From Siphonodentalium dalli (taxonomy: Eukaryota; Mollusca; Scaphopoda; Gadilida; Siphonodentaliidae), in NCBI GenBank assembly GCA_032622095.1, contig CP136063.1:150649379-150713378 (forward strand): 64,000 nt of DNA, in the 5' to 3' direction. The notes beneath the pieces were generated by a model. That model was not told the origin of the DNA and made no database searches. It saw only the letters and a list, made by a program, of their open reading frames with translations. The translations under genes and the position numbers were made by a program. Positions 52,995 to 64,000 of the stretch are shown here, piece after piece. Position 1 is the first letter of the stretch; the number at the start of each line of letters is the position of its first letter.

Positions 52995-54331
52995 CAGAAA
53001 ACAGGGGGGGGATTTTCCGACACGTATGCTGGGGTGGTGGGTGTCAACATAAGCCCGAAGCAATTTTTTCCGTGACAAATTTTTTTTTTTTTCCTTCACA
53101 CCTTTTATTGGATTTGTACTACTTTGTACTGGTTTGTAACACTAAGAAATCAATAATAAGGAACTGCAGCAACACTAAACACGCTAGGGCCATTGGATGT
53201 TGGTTTGTGCCTCTTTATGACAAGGGAAAGTATTCTTAATGCAGCTGAATCACCCATGCAGTATTCTATGTAATTAACATCAAATAAGGATAACTTTAAA
53301 GAAATAAATTTAATGCCAAATCTGGTCAAACATGGACATTAAACACTGATGTATACACTGATGTATAAAGAAAAAAACATGTAACATACCTAGACTTGTG
53401 AGTGGATAACACAATTATCTCATATGTGACAACAGAGATGTCATGCACATCCCTCCCACTGGCATCACCACCACAGAATATACATGATACACAGTTAACA
53501 TTTAGTCAGCGGAATACTTGCTGTCTAGCTCACTAGCACCTATCGTTATAGTCGGGCAGCTAGGTACACCCCCTATGGACCCCCCACAGGACTCTTCCGG
53601 ACCGATTTTGTTATGTACCTGGACACCTCTAGAGTAGAATTCCGGATGTTAACAAGAAAACAACCTGGCCGCATATGACGTGATCCAAGATGGCGCCCAT
53701 GAGCGTCGGAAAATTCGCGATTTTACCCTATGTCTATTTATATGACGATTGTGGAAAAACTAATTGAGATATGACATTGCAATGAATTGCTTTTTGTTCC
53801 TTATATATTTCTACGTCAACTGATATCAAATTTGAAAATCAAAATCCAAGATGGCCGCCAGAATATGACACAGAATTTGAAAAATTCGATTTTTTTTCAA
53901 ATTTTTTTCAGAAAAAACACAAAACCAATCATAATATGTCATAAATATTTGAACATTATGACGTTTATATGACCGCAAGTAATCATTCAATATCATCTGA
54001 CAAAAACATCTGTAATCGACAACTCAGGGAGAAAGCAAAATGGCCGCCAGTGCGATCATCCGCAACAGTCGGTACATTTCGCGATATTACCCTATGTATA
54101 TTTATATAACAATTGTGGAAAAACCAATTGAGTTATGACATTGCAATGAATTGAATTCGGTTTCTCATATATTTCTACGTTAACTGATGTCAAATTTGTA
54201 AATCAAAATCCAAGATGGCCACCAGAATATGGCTCATAATTTGAGAAATTCGATTTTTTTTTAAACAATTTTTTCAGAAAAATACACAAAACCAATCATA
54301 ATATGTCACAAATATTTGAACATTATGACGT

Positions 54332-54727
54332 TTATATGACTGCAACTAATCCTTCAATATCATCTGACAAAACAATCTGCAATTTATTTACCGCCGCACA
54401 TGCCATCGTTTCTGTGGTCTGATCAGGAAGGGGAATACACTCCACCCACTTAGTAAACTGATCCGTGATCACCAGAATGTATTTGTCATCATGTTCACTA
54501 AGTGGTAATGGTCCCAGGAAATGCAGGTACACTCTTTCCATTGGATTACCCACATGGATGGTTTGCATTTCCCATTTGGCATGCCTCGATGGTTTCTTCC
54601 CTTGATTGCATTGGGGGCAGACCCCTATGAATGATTCAATGTCTTGGGTAATTCCATGCATAGAAGTACTTTTTGGCCCTAGCTTTGGTACGCACCACTC
54701 CCTGATGACCAGAAGCGGGTATATCAT
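54332..54727 (-). pseudogene. Ty3/gypsy integrase fragment
   Basis: HTH/zinc-binding end (VCPQCNQGKKPSRHAKWEMQ) and start of the catalytic core (YLHFLGPLPLSEHDDKYILV, DQFTKWVECIPLP). The core breaks off after AAVNKL at the junction with the long terminal repeat arm, so it was truncated when enclosed, or by deletion. Minus strand, in order with the RNase H fragment upstream. Confidence 0.85.
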
Positions 54728-54784
54728 ATAGCCAAGATCTCAGCCGCAAATTGGCTGGGAATGACTAAAACCTGCTCCCAATTT

Positions 54785-55012
54785 CTATTTTATCTTATAC
54801 AGTAATTCATTTACTATCACAAATCTCTGACGATTAATCCAGATATATTTAGTGGCCTTAATGGAGATGAATAATTCACCCTCTGTTGGTTCTTGACCGG
54901 ATTCTATCCACGCAATGACTGGGGATAGATCCGGTTCCTTACGTTGTTTCTCAAGTTCAACTAGGGTGCATATACCCGCCAAGGTTAGGTCGGGATGGAT
55001 CTGAGCTTGCAA
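54785..55012 (-). pseudogene. Ty3/gypsy linker between RNase H and integrase
   Basis: Frame with LAGICTLVELEKQRKEPDLSP and INRQRFVIVNELLYKIK, as in the tether region between RNase H and integrase. Broken on both sides. Confidence 0.6.
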
Positions 55013-55489
55013 CTTGTCTCATATTAACCTTTGTCTTATATATGTGGTGGTAATGCAAGTCCAATTTTGAGTGCATCCATCCAGTGTCTGGGCAGACACA
55101 GACAACACATGGCTCGTAATCCGACCAGTCGCCTCCTGGGTCCCAAGGCAGTCCTTGGAATCCATCTTGCCAGCATTCCTCACCTGAGTAATTAGCAGAG
55201 GTTACCATTGAGACAGCTGGAGTCACTTGGCCATTCTAAGTTACAAACTCCCATAACCCCTGGGCTAAAGCCACAATGTTATCAACTTCCTCTTCAAATC
55301 TAGCCAAGTTTCGCTGGAGACGCTGACAGTATTTTCAGCCCTTGCATGGCAACTTCACAAGGTCACAGCCCGCGGTATACTGCTGGCAAGTGACATACAT
55401 TTGTATTCTGGGGAGGGCGTCACCCATCAACCATTTGAGGCTGCTATGATCCGCCCTTAAAAGGGCTTGCCCAAAATGTAGTGACGGAA

Positions 55490-56240
55490 TTACCGGTTAA
55501 AACTTATGACAGCCAGGAGTTCTTTCCGGGTTGTGCAATACTGGCTTTGCTTGTGGGTAAAGATAAAGCTACCATGAGCAATCACTCGTCCTTCATCCCC
55601 TATGATCTGCAAGAGCTCCGCCTCGACGGCCCACCCACTAGCATCGCAATCCAGGACAAAGGAGTCTTCACTATTGGGTAGTGCCAAGACTGGAGGAGAC
55701 ACCAGAGAGGCATTGTGTGTATCAAAGGCCTCCTGCTGTTCTTCCCCATGCATATGAATGGCTGTTTTCCCGTGAGGGCTTATAATGGTCTAGCCAACGC
55801 GACATAACTTTTGACAAAAGCCCGATGGTAGATCACCAGGCCACAACAGCTTTCTACTTCCTTGGTACTTGATGGGCTTGGCCAGTTTTTAACTGTTTCT
55901 AGGGACTCGTCATTCAGTTTTAAACCCATCCTGACCGACTATTCTTACTAGAAAACTTTTGTGCAGGTTATATTTACGGAATCTCTGTAGTACTTCCTGG
56001 AGATGCTGGAGGTGATTAGATACTGAAAAACCTCCAATAACTACGTTGTCGAGATAGCACAATGCTAATTACCAGTTCAGGCCTTGGAAACCCGGGTTTA
56101 TTACCCTCGACCAAGTATAAGGGCTTCCCGATAGCCCAAAGGCCATTTTGACAAATTCCCAGCTTCCGTGTTTTGTACTGAATGCCGTCTTTCAGCAGTC
56201 CTCATCTTTGACCAAGACTTGATGGTAGGCATATACCGGG
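55490..56240 (-). pseudogene. Ty3/gypsy reverse transcriptase and RNase H fragments
   Basis: RNase H start at 55490-55753: FVLDCDASGWAVEAELLQ with catalytic Asp, and SQYCTTRKELLAVISF. RT pieces in other frames at about 55995-56240: GSWEFVKMAFGLSGSPYTWS and a catalytic-site YLDN where YLDD is expected. Frameshifts and stops separate all pieces. Inactive. Confidence 0.75.
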
Positions 56241-56323
56241 CATGGTAATAAGACACCTTATGGACTTGGATTTCATATAGAGCGAAGAACGTTGACACGG
56301 TGAGAACTTTGATGCTAATATAG

Positions 56324-56680
56324 ATGGTTGGTAAAGGTGAACTAATTGGCACCGAGTCATCAAAATGTGACTTATCCAAAATGCCACCACGTAAGATGTC
56401 GCTGACGCCTCACATAAAACGGGTGAACTCCCGTGTTGGTCATTTGAATAAGTACACTATTCTGTCACCATTGGAAAATGGACGGACCGATGACGAAGGG
56501 ATTTTAGAGACACTGTGGTCCGAATGTGGCATTCTTCCATCAACACTCCAAGATTTGCTTGTCGAAGGAAACATTGAAAGCTCTGACGATGAAGATGTTG
56601 AATTCGATGATATCAGGATTAATAAATACGAGTTGTGCCCGTCTTGTTTACCATTGGCTACTCGTGGAGTCTGTTCATGA
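56324..56680 (+). CDS. Unknown 118-aa frame inside the long-TIR element
   Basis: Protein-like composition: basic N-terminal half, then an acidic stretch (GNIESSDDEDVEFDDIRI) and a CPSC pair near the end. An ATG at 56381 (MPPRKMSLT) is a better start. No family recognised. Could be a fragment of a gypsy gag, of a lost transposase gene, or chance. Confidence 0.25.
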   Translation: MVGKGELIGTESSKCDLSKMPPRKMSLTPHIKRVNSRVGHLNKYTILSPLENGRTDDEGILETLWSECGILPSTLQDLLVEGNIESSDDEDVEFDDIRINKYELCPSCLPLATRGVCS

Positions 56681-58311
56681 TGAATAATGTTGAGGTTGGA
56701 GCTACTTGTTGTAACGTGTACATACAAATTGTCACACATTCGTGACATGATTTAGTTTCAATGGCCCTGGTGCCTGATTCCTCCTCGTTGGTGTGGGTAG
56801 ATAGGAGGGTTTATACTCTCTGAACAGAATACATAGCACAATACGTGGAATTGTATAAGGAACACAACGCAATTTACCTCAATTTAATATCTCATATAGT
56901 TTTTTCCCAATCATGTAACTATAAACCTAGGGATAATTTGCGAAAATTGTTCACTCTCCAGTGGCCATTTTGGATTAAGTCATGTGCGTCTAAGACGATT
57001 CTTGTTAACATTCAAAGTTCTACTTTAGTTGTGTCCAGGTACATACAAAAATAAGTCATGAGAACTCTCGGGTTCCATACCAGGTAAACCACGCTACCAG
57101 ACTATATAATTATAAACAAAAATACGTTAAAAAACAGACATGATCTCTAAATTAAGGCATATCATAGCGGCAATTTTGGGTCTTTACTGGCATCATTGAC
57201 ACCAGAAAAAGTAAGAGGAATGCACCACATGTAATTAAATACAGCGAATGGCTTACCCACAATCTTCATATAACTGGACATAGGGTAATATCGCGAAATG
57301 TACCGACTGTTGCGGGTGATCGCAATCTTGTCGATTGCAGATTGTTTTGTCAGATAATATTGAACGATTAGTTGCAGTCATATTAACGTCATAATGTTTA
57401 AATATTTGTGACATATTATGGTTGGTTTTGTGTTTTTGTCTTAAAACATTGTTGAAAAAAATCGAATTTCTAAATTATGAGCCATATTCTGGCGGCCATC
57501 TGGGATTTTGATTTACAAATTTGACATCAGTTAACGTATAAATATATAAGGAACCGAATGCAATTCATTGCAATGTCATAACTCAATTGGTTTTTCCACA
57601 ATTGTTATATAAATAGACATAGGGCAATATCGCGAAATGTACCGACTGCTGCGGATGATCGCACTAGCGGCCATTTTGCTTTCTCCCTGAGTTGTCGATT
57701 ACAGATTTTTTTGTCAGATGATATTGAATGATTACTTGCGGTCATATAAACATCATAATGTTCAAATATTTGTGACATATTATGATTGGTTTTGTGTTTT
57801 TTCTGAATTTTTTTTTTTTTAAATCGAAGTTTTCAAATTCTGTGTCATATTCTGGTGGCCATCTTGGATTTGGATTTTCAAATTTGATATCAGTTGACGT
57901 AGAAATATATAAGGAACAAAATGCAATTCATTGCAATGTCATATCTCAATTAGTTTTTCCACAATCATCATATAAATAGACATAGGGTAAAATCGCGAAA
58001 TTTTCCGACCCTCATGGGCGCCATCTTGGATTACGTCATTTGCGGCCAGGTTGTTTTCTTGTTAACATCCGGAATTCTACTCTAGAGGTGTCCAGGTACA
58101 TAAAAAAATCGGTCCGGAAGAGTCCTGTGGGGGTCCATAGGGGGTGTACCGAGCTGCCCGACTATTATTCCAATTTCAACTGACCAATTTCATTTCTTAT
58201 ATATAGTTAAATCGAACATATAGCCTATATTGTATAATGTATTTTTAAACCTGCGGGTTCTGATGGTAGGACGCGTGCATGTATGGGAGGCCAAATTCAC
58301 ATTTAATAATG

Positions 58312-58405
58312 AATTGCGCTTAAGCGCAATTGATTGCAATTAAGCGCAATCAGAATACCACATATTGTGCTTAAGCACAAATAGGGCATTTACGCTTAAG
58401 CGTAA
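58312..58405. repeat. Three variant CTTAAG palindromes
   Basis: TTGCGCTTAAGCGCAA (in 58312-58331), TTGTGCTTAAGCACAA (58365-58380) and TTACGCTTAAGCGTAA (58390-58405). Different arm bases but each a perfect palindrome around CTTAAG. A single arm AATTAAGCGCAAT sits between them. Confidence 0.75.
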
Positions 58406-58895
58406 TTGTGACTCTACTATCTAACCTACCCATAAACTATTGGCATGACCTGGTGTATCACCTAGCAACACAAGAGGAGCTAATTTAATCTGCTTTAATT
58501 TGCCTGAGTACTCAACAGTCAACTGTGAGCATGTGTTCAACAATGATGCACAAATCTATAGTATTTCCATGGTCATATATAGTGTGAATATGGTGTTTCT
58601 AGGGACAAAATCCACTGCAGTCAAGACTATACTGCTAGAGACCAGTCCTGTTGTTCATTACTAGATTCACTAAATCTCAATGTAGGAGGTTTGGTCCTGG
58701 TTTTCTCTGTATGTTTGTGTTGTGCGTTCCACAAGGGGGTGGGTGTCAAAACATGGCCGGAAAAAACTCTATGAAATGGAAAAACATTTGGGGTAGGGGG
58801 TGGGTGGGTCCAAAAAGTGGTCATCGGCAAAAAAGTAGCATACGTGTCTGGAATTTTTTTTCGACCCCCCCCCCCCCCCCCCCCCCTGCAGAAAA

Positions 58896-59401
58896 AATAG
58901 GTTAAATATCTATATACAACAAGTCATACTATACATGTATCACACTTCCTTTTGACAGTATATTGTTCGTCGATTAACCGCAGTATCTAACCATGCTCAC
59001 ATCACCAGAAACGGTGACACCATCCATGGAGATAACTGAATGGTATACATGAGCATCATAGAACCTGCATCTGAATTTAATATATCAGGCGTGTAGCTAT
59101 AATATACCGCATGCATATTTGTTAGCAAACGGTCGGGATCATTCGAGGGTTTATGGCATTCGGCCCAAATGCACATAACGCACAACCACGCACTGTTTTT
59201 CTTCTTTACTGCCCTACGCTAAACATAGATTTATTTCCACCCAACTACAATATACACCTAATGTCGCGCCCACATACTACTATAATGATAAACAATTTAT
59301 AATTAATGAACACATATATTGTGTGGGCTTCGCTTGGTACATGGAGACTACAAAAAAGCTCACACTTACTGTCGTTCTTTTTCCAACCGAATACATATAT
59401 C
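58896..59401. other. Gene-free interval
   Basis: No feature seen. Confidence 0.4.
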
Positions 59402-59436
59402 TATACATATATATATATATATATAATTATATGCAA
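59402..59436. repeat. AT dinucleotide microsatellite
   Basis: (TA)n of about 12 units with flanking ATATAATTATAT. Confidence 0.85.
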
Positions 59437-59522
59437 AAGGAACAGATTGAAATTTATTTACTATGTATACATGTATCAAACATTTGTAAATTAACATGTA
59501 ATTAATTGTGTTGGAGAATAAA

Positions 59523-59992
59523 CTATATGTTTAAACTAAAATATCCACACGCACACCCATGACCATCCAGCTATACAGGTATATATGCATAATAAAAATT
59601 AAACACTTCAACAATGATTACCATTCAGTTATTCCATATACACGTATATACATTACCCAGATTACCCACTCCCTATTTATCCATACACCCCACCCATGAC
59701 CATTCATTGCAATGTCATATCTCAATTAGTTTTTCCACAATCATCATATAAATAGACATAGGGTAAAATCGCGAAATTTTCCGACCCTCATGGGCGCCAT
59801 CTTGGATTATATATGTTTAAACTAAAATATCCACACGCACACCCATGACCATCCAGCTATACAGGTATATATGCATAATAAAAATTATACACTTCAACAA
59901 TGATTACCATTCAGTTATTCCATATACACGTATATACATTACCCAGATTACACACTCCCTATTTATCCATACACCCCACCCATGACCATTCG
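59523..59992. repeat. ~180 bp duplication with templated filler
   Basis: 59527-59704 is repeated at 59814-59991 (ATGTTTAAACTAAAATATCC ... CCCATGACCATTC). Between them 59700-59811 is a copy of 57925-58036 from the right arm of the long-TIR element, same orientation. Short shared bases (ATTC, TA) lie at both joints. Confidence 0.85.
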
Positions 59993-60400
59993 GCCAACAC
60001 ATGTATACATATACACCCACACCACCCATCCACCCAAACTTACATATACACCTCATTCATGACAATTCGGCCACTCACTGTATACACATACACCCACACA
60101 TAATCATACAGCCATTCCATGTATACATATACACACAACAATGGCAATACAGCCACGACAAATATACATAAACATTCCAGCCATTACAACAAGAGCACTC
60201 CTTGCATACCCATACCCCTCGCCAGTGACCACCCAGCTATACTTCAGGTATGCATACACGTATACACTTCAACCATGAGCGTAGAACCATTGCATGTACA
60301 CCTTTACACATTACTCATAACCATACAACCACTCCATATTTATCCATACACCCACCACGAACCATAGACGGACGACACATGTATATACATATACACAGCC
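59993..60400. repeat. Degenerate CA-rich minisatellite
   Basis: Imperfect ~50-60 bp units built from ATACACCCACAC, CCATGACCAT and CAGCCATTCCATGTATACAT. Long His/Thr/Tyr-rich frames here are a product of the repeat. Confidence 0.7.
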
Positions 60401-61130
60401 AACAAGGGTCTACCTGGAAGGGGCTATGAATGGCATATCGCACTGCTCCAATGGTCAGTTAACATGAACAATACAAAATAAAGTCACAATTCTCAACCTC
60501 CCTGCAACAGAAATTTATCTTAACGATATTAGGAATTAACTCAATAAGGTCGTCAATTCTGTAAAAAAAATGTCTTGGTCTATGTTTTGAACACGCTACA
60601 ATGAGTGAAATTAGCTGTGAAATGCGATAATATGGTAACGAGCACGGCGCTATGCAAATAGTGTTTTAATGCAAGCACCTACAAAATAATGGTAACCTAA
60701 TGCGTTTAATCACCGAATATTGAAGACACATCATATATATTGAAGATATGTTATGTCGGTATTTTAGTTTGGGTAAAACCGGACTCAACCATTATCTTCT
60801 TCGTATACAAAGTTACCTATGTGTCCATTTGGCGCCAACTAGATCGTCCCCAGTTATTTGCTATAGAACACAGACAGACATTCTCAAATAGTTTGCTATA
60901 TAGAACAAGATATAATCCAATCAATATGTGGTTCTGCCTAGAAAACTACAATTCTAGGAGCATGATATGTCCCAGGTTGAGGTCATAAAAATATAACATC
61001 GGTCACAAAAACCGGACACAAAGCAATCGCAGGCGCTAATTGCATTAATCGAATTGGGAAATCGGCAACGGAATATAACGTGCAACTGTCCGGAAAAGCA
61101 AATTTTACGCGACCGCTAATTAAAGAAACT
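60401..61130. other. Gene-free interval
   Basis: Nothing found. Confidence 0.4.
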
Positions 61131-61136
61131 TTTTTG

Positions 61137-61785
61137 CGTTCATGGATGGCGAATTCAACCGCCGCGAATGGGTTAATATAGTCACTTCTGTTATAGTTAG
61201 CAACTTGCCCGATTGGCGTTGGATGCAGAGGGGTATTCGCTGCATGATATAATGTTCCCTGTCCTTGGTCAGACAGTTAGGAGAGGTGCGGTCGGTGCCT
61301 TTTTGTATTTTGCGTACCTGGCGGAATCGACCGCAAGTTAGGGGTTAACAGTGCCGTTTCCGCTTGAGATATCAACTTGGGGATTGGAACTTTGGTACAT
61401 ACAGGTCTATTCTGCACGATAGTACATGCCACATCTCGCTCTGTCCGCTGGTGGCGGTCGGCGGGTGTTATTTCTGTGTTTTTGCGTACATGAATAGCGA
61501 ATTCGACCGCAGCGTATGGGTTAATATATTCACTTCCGGTATAGCTAGCGCAACTTGTCAGATCAGCCATGGATGCAGAGGGTTATTCGTTGCGTGATTG
61601 ATTCTCTTTCCGTGGTCAGACATTTAGGAGAGGTGCGGTCGGTGCCTTTTTTATTTTTGCGTATCTCGCGGAATCGGCCGCAAGTTAGGGGTTAACAGTT
61701 GCGTTTCCGCTTGAGACATCGACTTGGGGATTGGAACTTTGAAACACACAAGTCAATTCAGCACGATAGTGTCAAAACCATCTCG
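61137..61785. repeat. ~355 bp tandem duplication
   Basis: Phrases CATGAATAGCGAATTCGACCGC, GGTTAATATA.TCACTTC.G and GGAGAGGTGCGGTCGGTGCC occur in the same order, from 61137 and from 61485. The two halves differ by scattered substitutions. A run of GTGCGGTCGG motifs continues to 61835. Confidence 0.8.
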
Positions 61786-62240
61786 ATCGGACCCATCGGG
61801 ACGGTGCGGTCGGGTACGCTCGGGTGCGGTCGGGTTTTAGTACGACCGCGAGCATCTAACCGTATATAGAAGGGTGTGCATGCACCAGTGCATAGAGCGA
61901 CTCGCTGCGACTGTTTATCCATTACTCTCTTGAAATCTATTATAATGCACAATGAAATATGCTCTTCTTTCGCAGACTGAAGCCCGATCATGTTAGCATT
62001 CAGCTCATATGGAGTATATGTCGAATCGAAACCGTACTCCACCATGCATGCACGAGTATAAAAGTGGCTAACATTCTAAAAAAAAACAGAACATATATGT
62101 AGACTAATGATTATGGCGCGTCCACATGTAGCTGCAAGAAAATATCTGCAAGAAAATATCAGGTACAATCGTACACTAATATTTTCTTGCTGCAAAGATT
62201 ACGCCCGTGAGAACGCGGCGGTTTATATGACGTTGATTGA
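61786..62240. other. Gene-free interval
   Basis: GTGCGGTCGGGT tandem motif at 61800-61835; GCAAGAAAATATC repeated at 62135-62160 with an inverse partner at 62178-62190. No gene. Confidence 0.45.
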
Positions 62241-62247
62241 GCTCAAT

Positions 62248-62735
62248 TAGAACAGTGTCAGTCGTGCTCGGTCAAGTGAATTGCGTCCGGTAAACAACCT
62301 ATATACCACGTTAATAATACGGCAACCCATTGCATTCACGAGAAAGTAAACAACCAGCTCTTTAAAAACACTTCTTCGAATATTTCCGTTATTTCGTCAA
62401 AAACTCTTCTTCAAATATGTCCGTTATTTCGTCAAAAACACTTCTTCTCATACAAATCGCCGTTATTTAGTAAATTAACATTCTTTATAGAGTTACTGCG
62501 CTTCATATTAAATATGAAGCTAACATGCAGGATTAGCTATACATGTCGTCATTTAGTGGACAATCCCAACCTCGCGTGCCACGTGTGGTCGGATTGTCCA
62601 TTAATTAACGAACATTTTAGGTACGGATTGTCCGTTTATAAATGGCCAATCCTTGAAGAATTGCCTGCAATTATAGAACAGTGTCAGTCGTTCTGGGTCA
62701 AGTGAATTACGTCCGGTAAACAACCTATATAGTCC
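62248..62735. repeat. Direct repeat pair and short tandem repeat
   Basis: AACAGTGTCAGTCGTGCTCGG..CCGGTAAACAACCTATATA at 62248-62310 recurs at 62672-62732. Between them, three ~38 bp units (ACTTCTTCGAATATTTCCGT) occupy 62368-62460. Confidence 0.75.
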
Positions 62736-62819
62736 ATATTGGCAATTCATAACTTTATGAAATGTCCAAATATTAACATATATTACCGAAGTCGGGTGGG
62801 ATGAGACACCCACCGACCT

Positions 62820-63095
62820 GTAGTAATGTTTCTGATCTCATGCATAAATACCTTCTATATACTGAGAAAGTGGTCACGTTATTTGGAATTAGGCCTATGT
62901 TATAATTTCATAGTATATGCATGCATATGTGGGGTGACAAACGTTATCATGGTTTTGTGGCAAATCGGATAACACCACCCCATGGAGACCCCATATGAAG
63001 TTTTCTAGAGTGGTGGACTGTGCTTGGTTCGTGGGTCTGTGGTGTAAATTACGTTACCAAACATTCAGAGGTGCGTGTGGGGACGTGGACCCCCG
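62820..63095. other. Gene-free interval
   Basis: No feature seen. Confidence 0.4.
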
Positions 63096-63480
63096 CCATG
63101 TATGGTCAAAGTTTTCACCAGTTGGAAACAATATTAGTTGGAAATGTCACACCAATAATGGGTTGAAACTGTTCTGGTGGTATGATTTTTCAACCAGTAA
63201 TGTATGTGGAATTTGTGGTTTTAGACCAACATTTGCATTTCTTCCTACTTTTGGTCAAAATATTGGTTTGGAATTTCTGCTAGGTCCCTCCCTCCCCGGT
63301 GTCTAGTCAAAATTCAAGGCATGTGAGGTACCAAGTGGGAAATTCAAAGGCGATGGGAGGGGTGCAAATTGAATTATAATATATAATAATGATCTTGGGA
63401 GTTTTGCCCGGTTCAAGAGGGGTGCAGTTGGAAATTCCACATGGACATCCTCCGTCAACGGAAGCCCTCAAAAGATATAC
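63096..63480. repeat. Dispersed repeat, copy 3
   Basis: Homologous to 16680-16930: TTAGTTGGAAATGTCACACC, GGACCAACATTTGCATTTCTTC-like and GGTCCCTCCCTCCCC phrases in the same order. Confidence 0.7.
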
Positions 63481-64000
63481 ATCTCTATACACACATATCC
63501 ATATAATATTTCCGCGATCATGTCAAACAATCTAAAATGGAATTACGAAGTCAATTGTTGAAACAGGAGATAATATTGATGGATCAAAACTCGAGTGCGT
63601 GAACGGTTACCAGCGTATCCCTCAGAGATTATTTAACGGATATATACCGATGACCACCAATCAAGTTGAACACTGGATATCACCAGAGGCGATAACATAC
63701 GACTGCACTGCCTCAATCGAATATTTTCCTGTATTATTTTTCCACTGGTCAAGTAAGTCACATGGGGCATACTTGATATTTTCTTGTCCATCATGTGGAC
63801 GCGCCATAACTGTGTCAGCATTGCCAACGAGTTTGCTCGGAAAATCATTTTGTGTAATATGTGTATATCAAGCAGCCAGTAAATCTGCTTGAGGAGGATC
63901 TAAGCTTGGTTACAGTTTGTTATCGATCGTGCTCCAAAGGAAAATTTACACTCGGAGCGCCGATGCGTCGAAGATAGAATTCTCTGGGCGTTACTGCTTC
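63481..64000. other. Window end, no supported feature
   Basis: A plus-strand frame at 63599-63892 has no recognisable motif. I do not support it as a gene. Confidence 0.35.

Larger units (their letters stand above)
53546..58167. mobile_element. Long-TIR element with TTA duplications
   Basis: Element 53549-58164 begins TAGTCGGGCAGCT and ends with its complement, flanked by TTA on both sides, as in PIF/Harbinger elements. Terminal inverted repeats are very long: about 53549-54371 and 57255-58164. Each arm holds two internal tandem copies of a ~380 bp segment (ATTTTACCCTATGTCTATTT, AATCCAAGATGGC). A third, diverged arm fragment lies at 56850-57075. No transposase seen; the interior is a gypsy remnant. 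Confidence 0.65.
52995..58895. mobile_element. G-rich-terminus DNA transposon, 5.9 kb, host of nested insertions
   Basis: Element 53002-58888 begins CAGGGGGGGG and ends CCCCCCCCTG. It is flanked by the 7-bp direct repeat CAGAAAA (52995, 58889). Termini share GACACGTATGCT in inverse orientation, and GGGGGTGGGTGGGTCCAAAA occurs inward of the right end. No own transposase seen; most of its length is a later insertion. CAG-start termini recall hAT, but 7-bp duplications do not fit cleanly. Confidence 0.65.

Noticed and set aside
60000-60367. His/Thr/Tyr-rich frames
   Set aside because: Product of a CA-rich minisatellite.
61277-61597. Frames of 77-97 residues on both strands
   Set aside because: They sit in a tandem duplication and do not persist in both copies.

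Overview
The window looks like a nuclear contig from a marine invertebrate, probably a lophotrochozoan such as a mollusc. It is AT-rich, intron-scale, and almost wholly made of transposable elements. I see no convincing intact host gene, no rRNA, no tRNA and no CRISPR. The mollusc guess rests on a cluster of pearl-like (core repeat plus ACAG microsatellite) elements and is an inference.

Region by region. (1) 1-16031: five near-identical tandem copies of a ~3.4 kb unit carrying a decayed minus-strand non-LTR reverse transcriptase; two sequence types alternate A-A-B-A-B. (2) 16032-17240: filler, an old LINE 3' end and a dispersed repeat. (3) 17248-32370: a CR1/Jockey-group LINE split inside its endonuclease gene by a 12,479 bp Polinton/Maverick (17619-30097) with 6-bp target duplications CACGAC. 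(4) 32371-49270: intergenic repeats, a LINE ORF1-like pseudogene, a G-rich-terminus DNA transposon, a LINE inverted by twin priming, a CR1-like tail and a hairpin MITE. (5) 49277-52222: four tandem pearl-like elements, one hit by a TTAA-flanked piggyBac-like MITE. (6) 53002-58888: a nest in which a G-rich-terminus element holds a long-TIR element with TTA duplications, which in turn holds a rotten Ty3/gypsy pol. (7) 58889-64000: palindromes, minisatellites, tandem duplications and dispersed repeats.

The centre of interest is the Polinton. Its left three quarters is a tightly packed minus-strand block: packaging ATPase, two small basic proteins, a 232-aa conserved protein, DD35E integrase (frameshifted before its chromodomain), a membrane protein, penton-like protein, an adenovirus pX-like basic protein, a double-jelly-roll-type major capsid protein, a Cys/His protein and an adenain-like protease. 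No protein-primed DNA polymerase B is visible. Where one would be expected there is a CCHC zinc-knuckle gene and two copies of a divergent two-gene cassette. The two cassettes share a nearly identical ~595 bp bidirectional promoter and 3' ends, but their coding cargo is unrelated to my eye. All four transcription units end, 19-22 nt after the stop codon, in a stem-loop matching the replication-dependent histone mRNA 3' stem-loop (GGCCCT-TTTC-AGGGCC, with ACC downstream in two and ACA in a third). The inference is that a PolB-less, virus-like transposon has coupled accessory genes to host S-phase mRNA processing through reusable expression cassettes. Most other element genes look intact, so the insertion seems fairly young.
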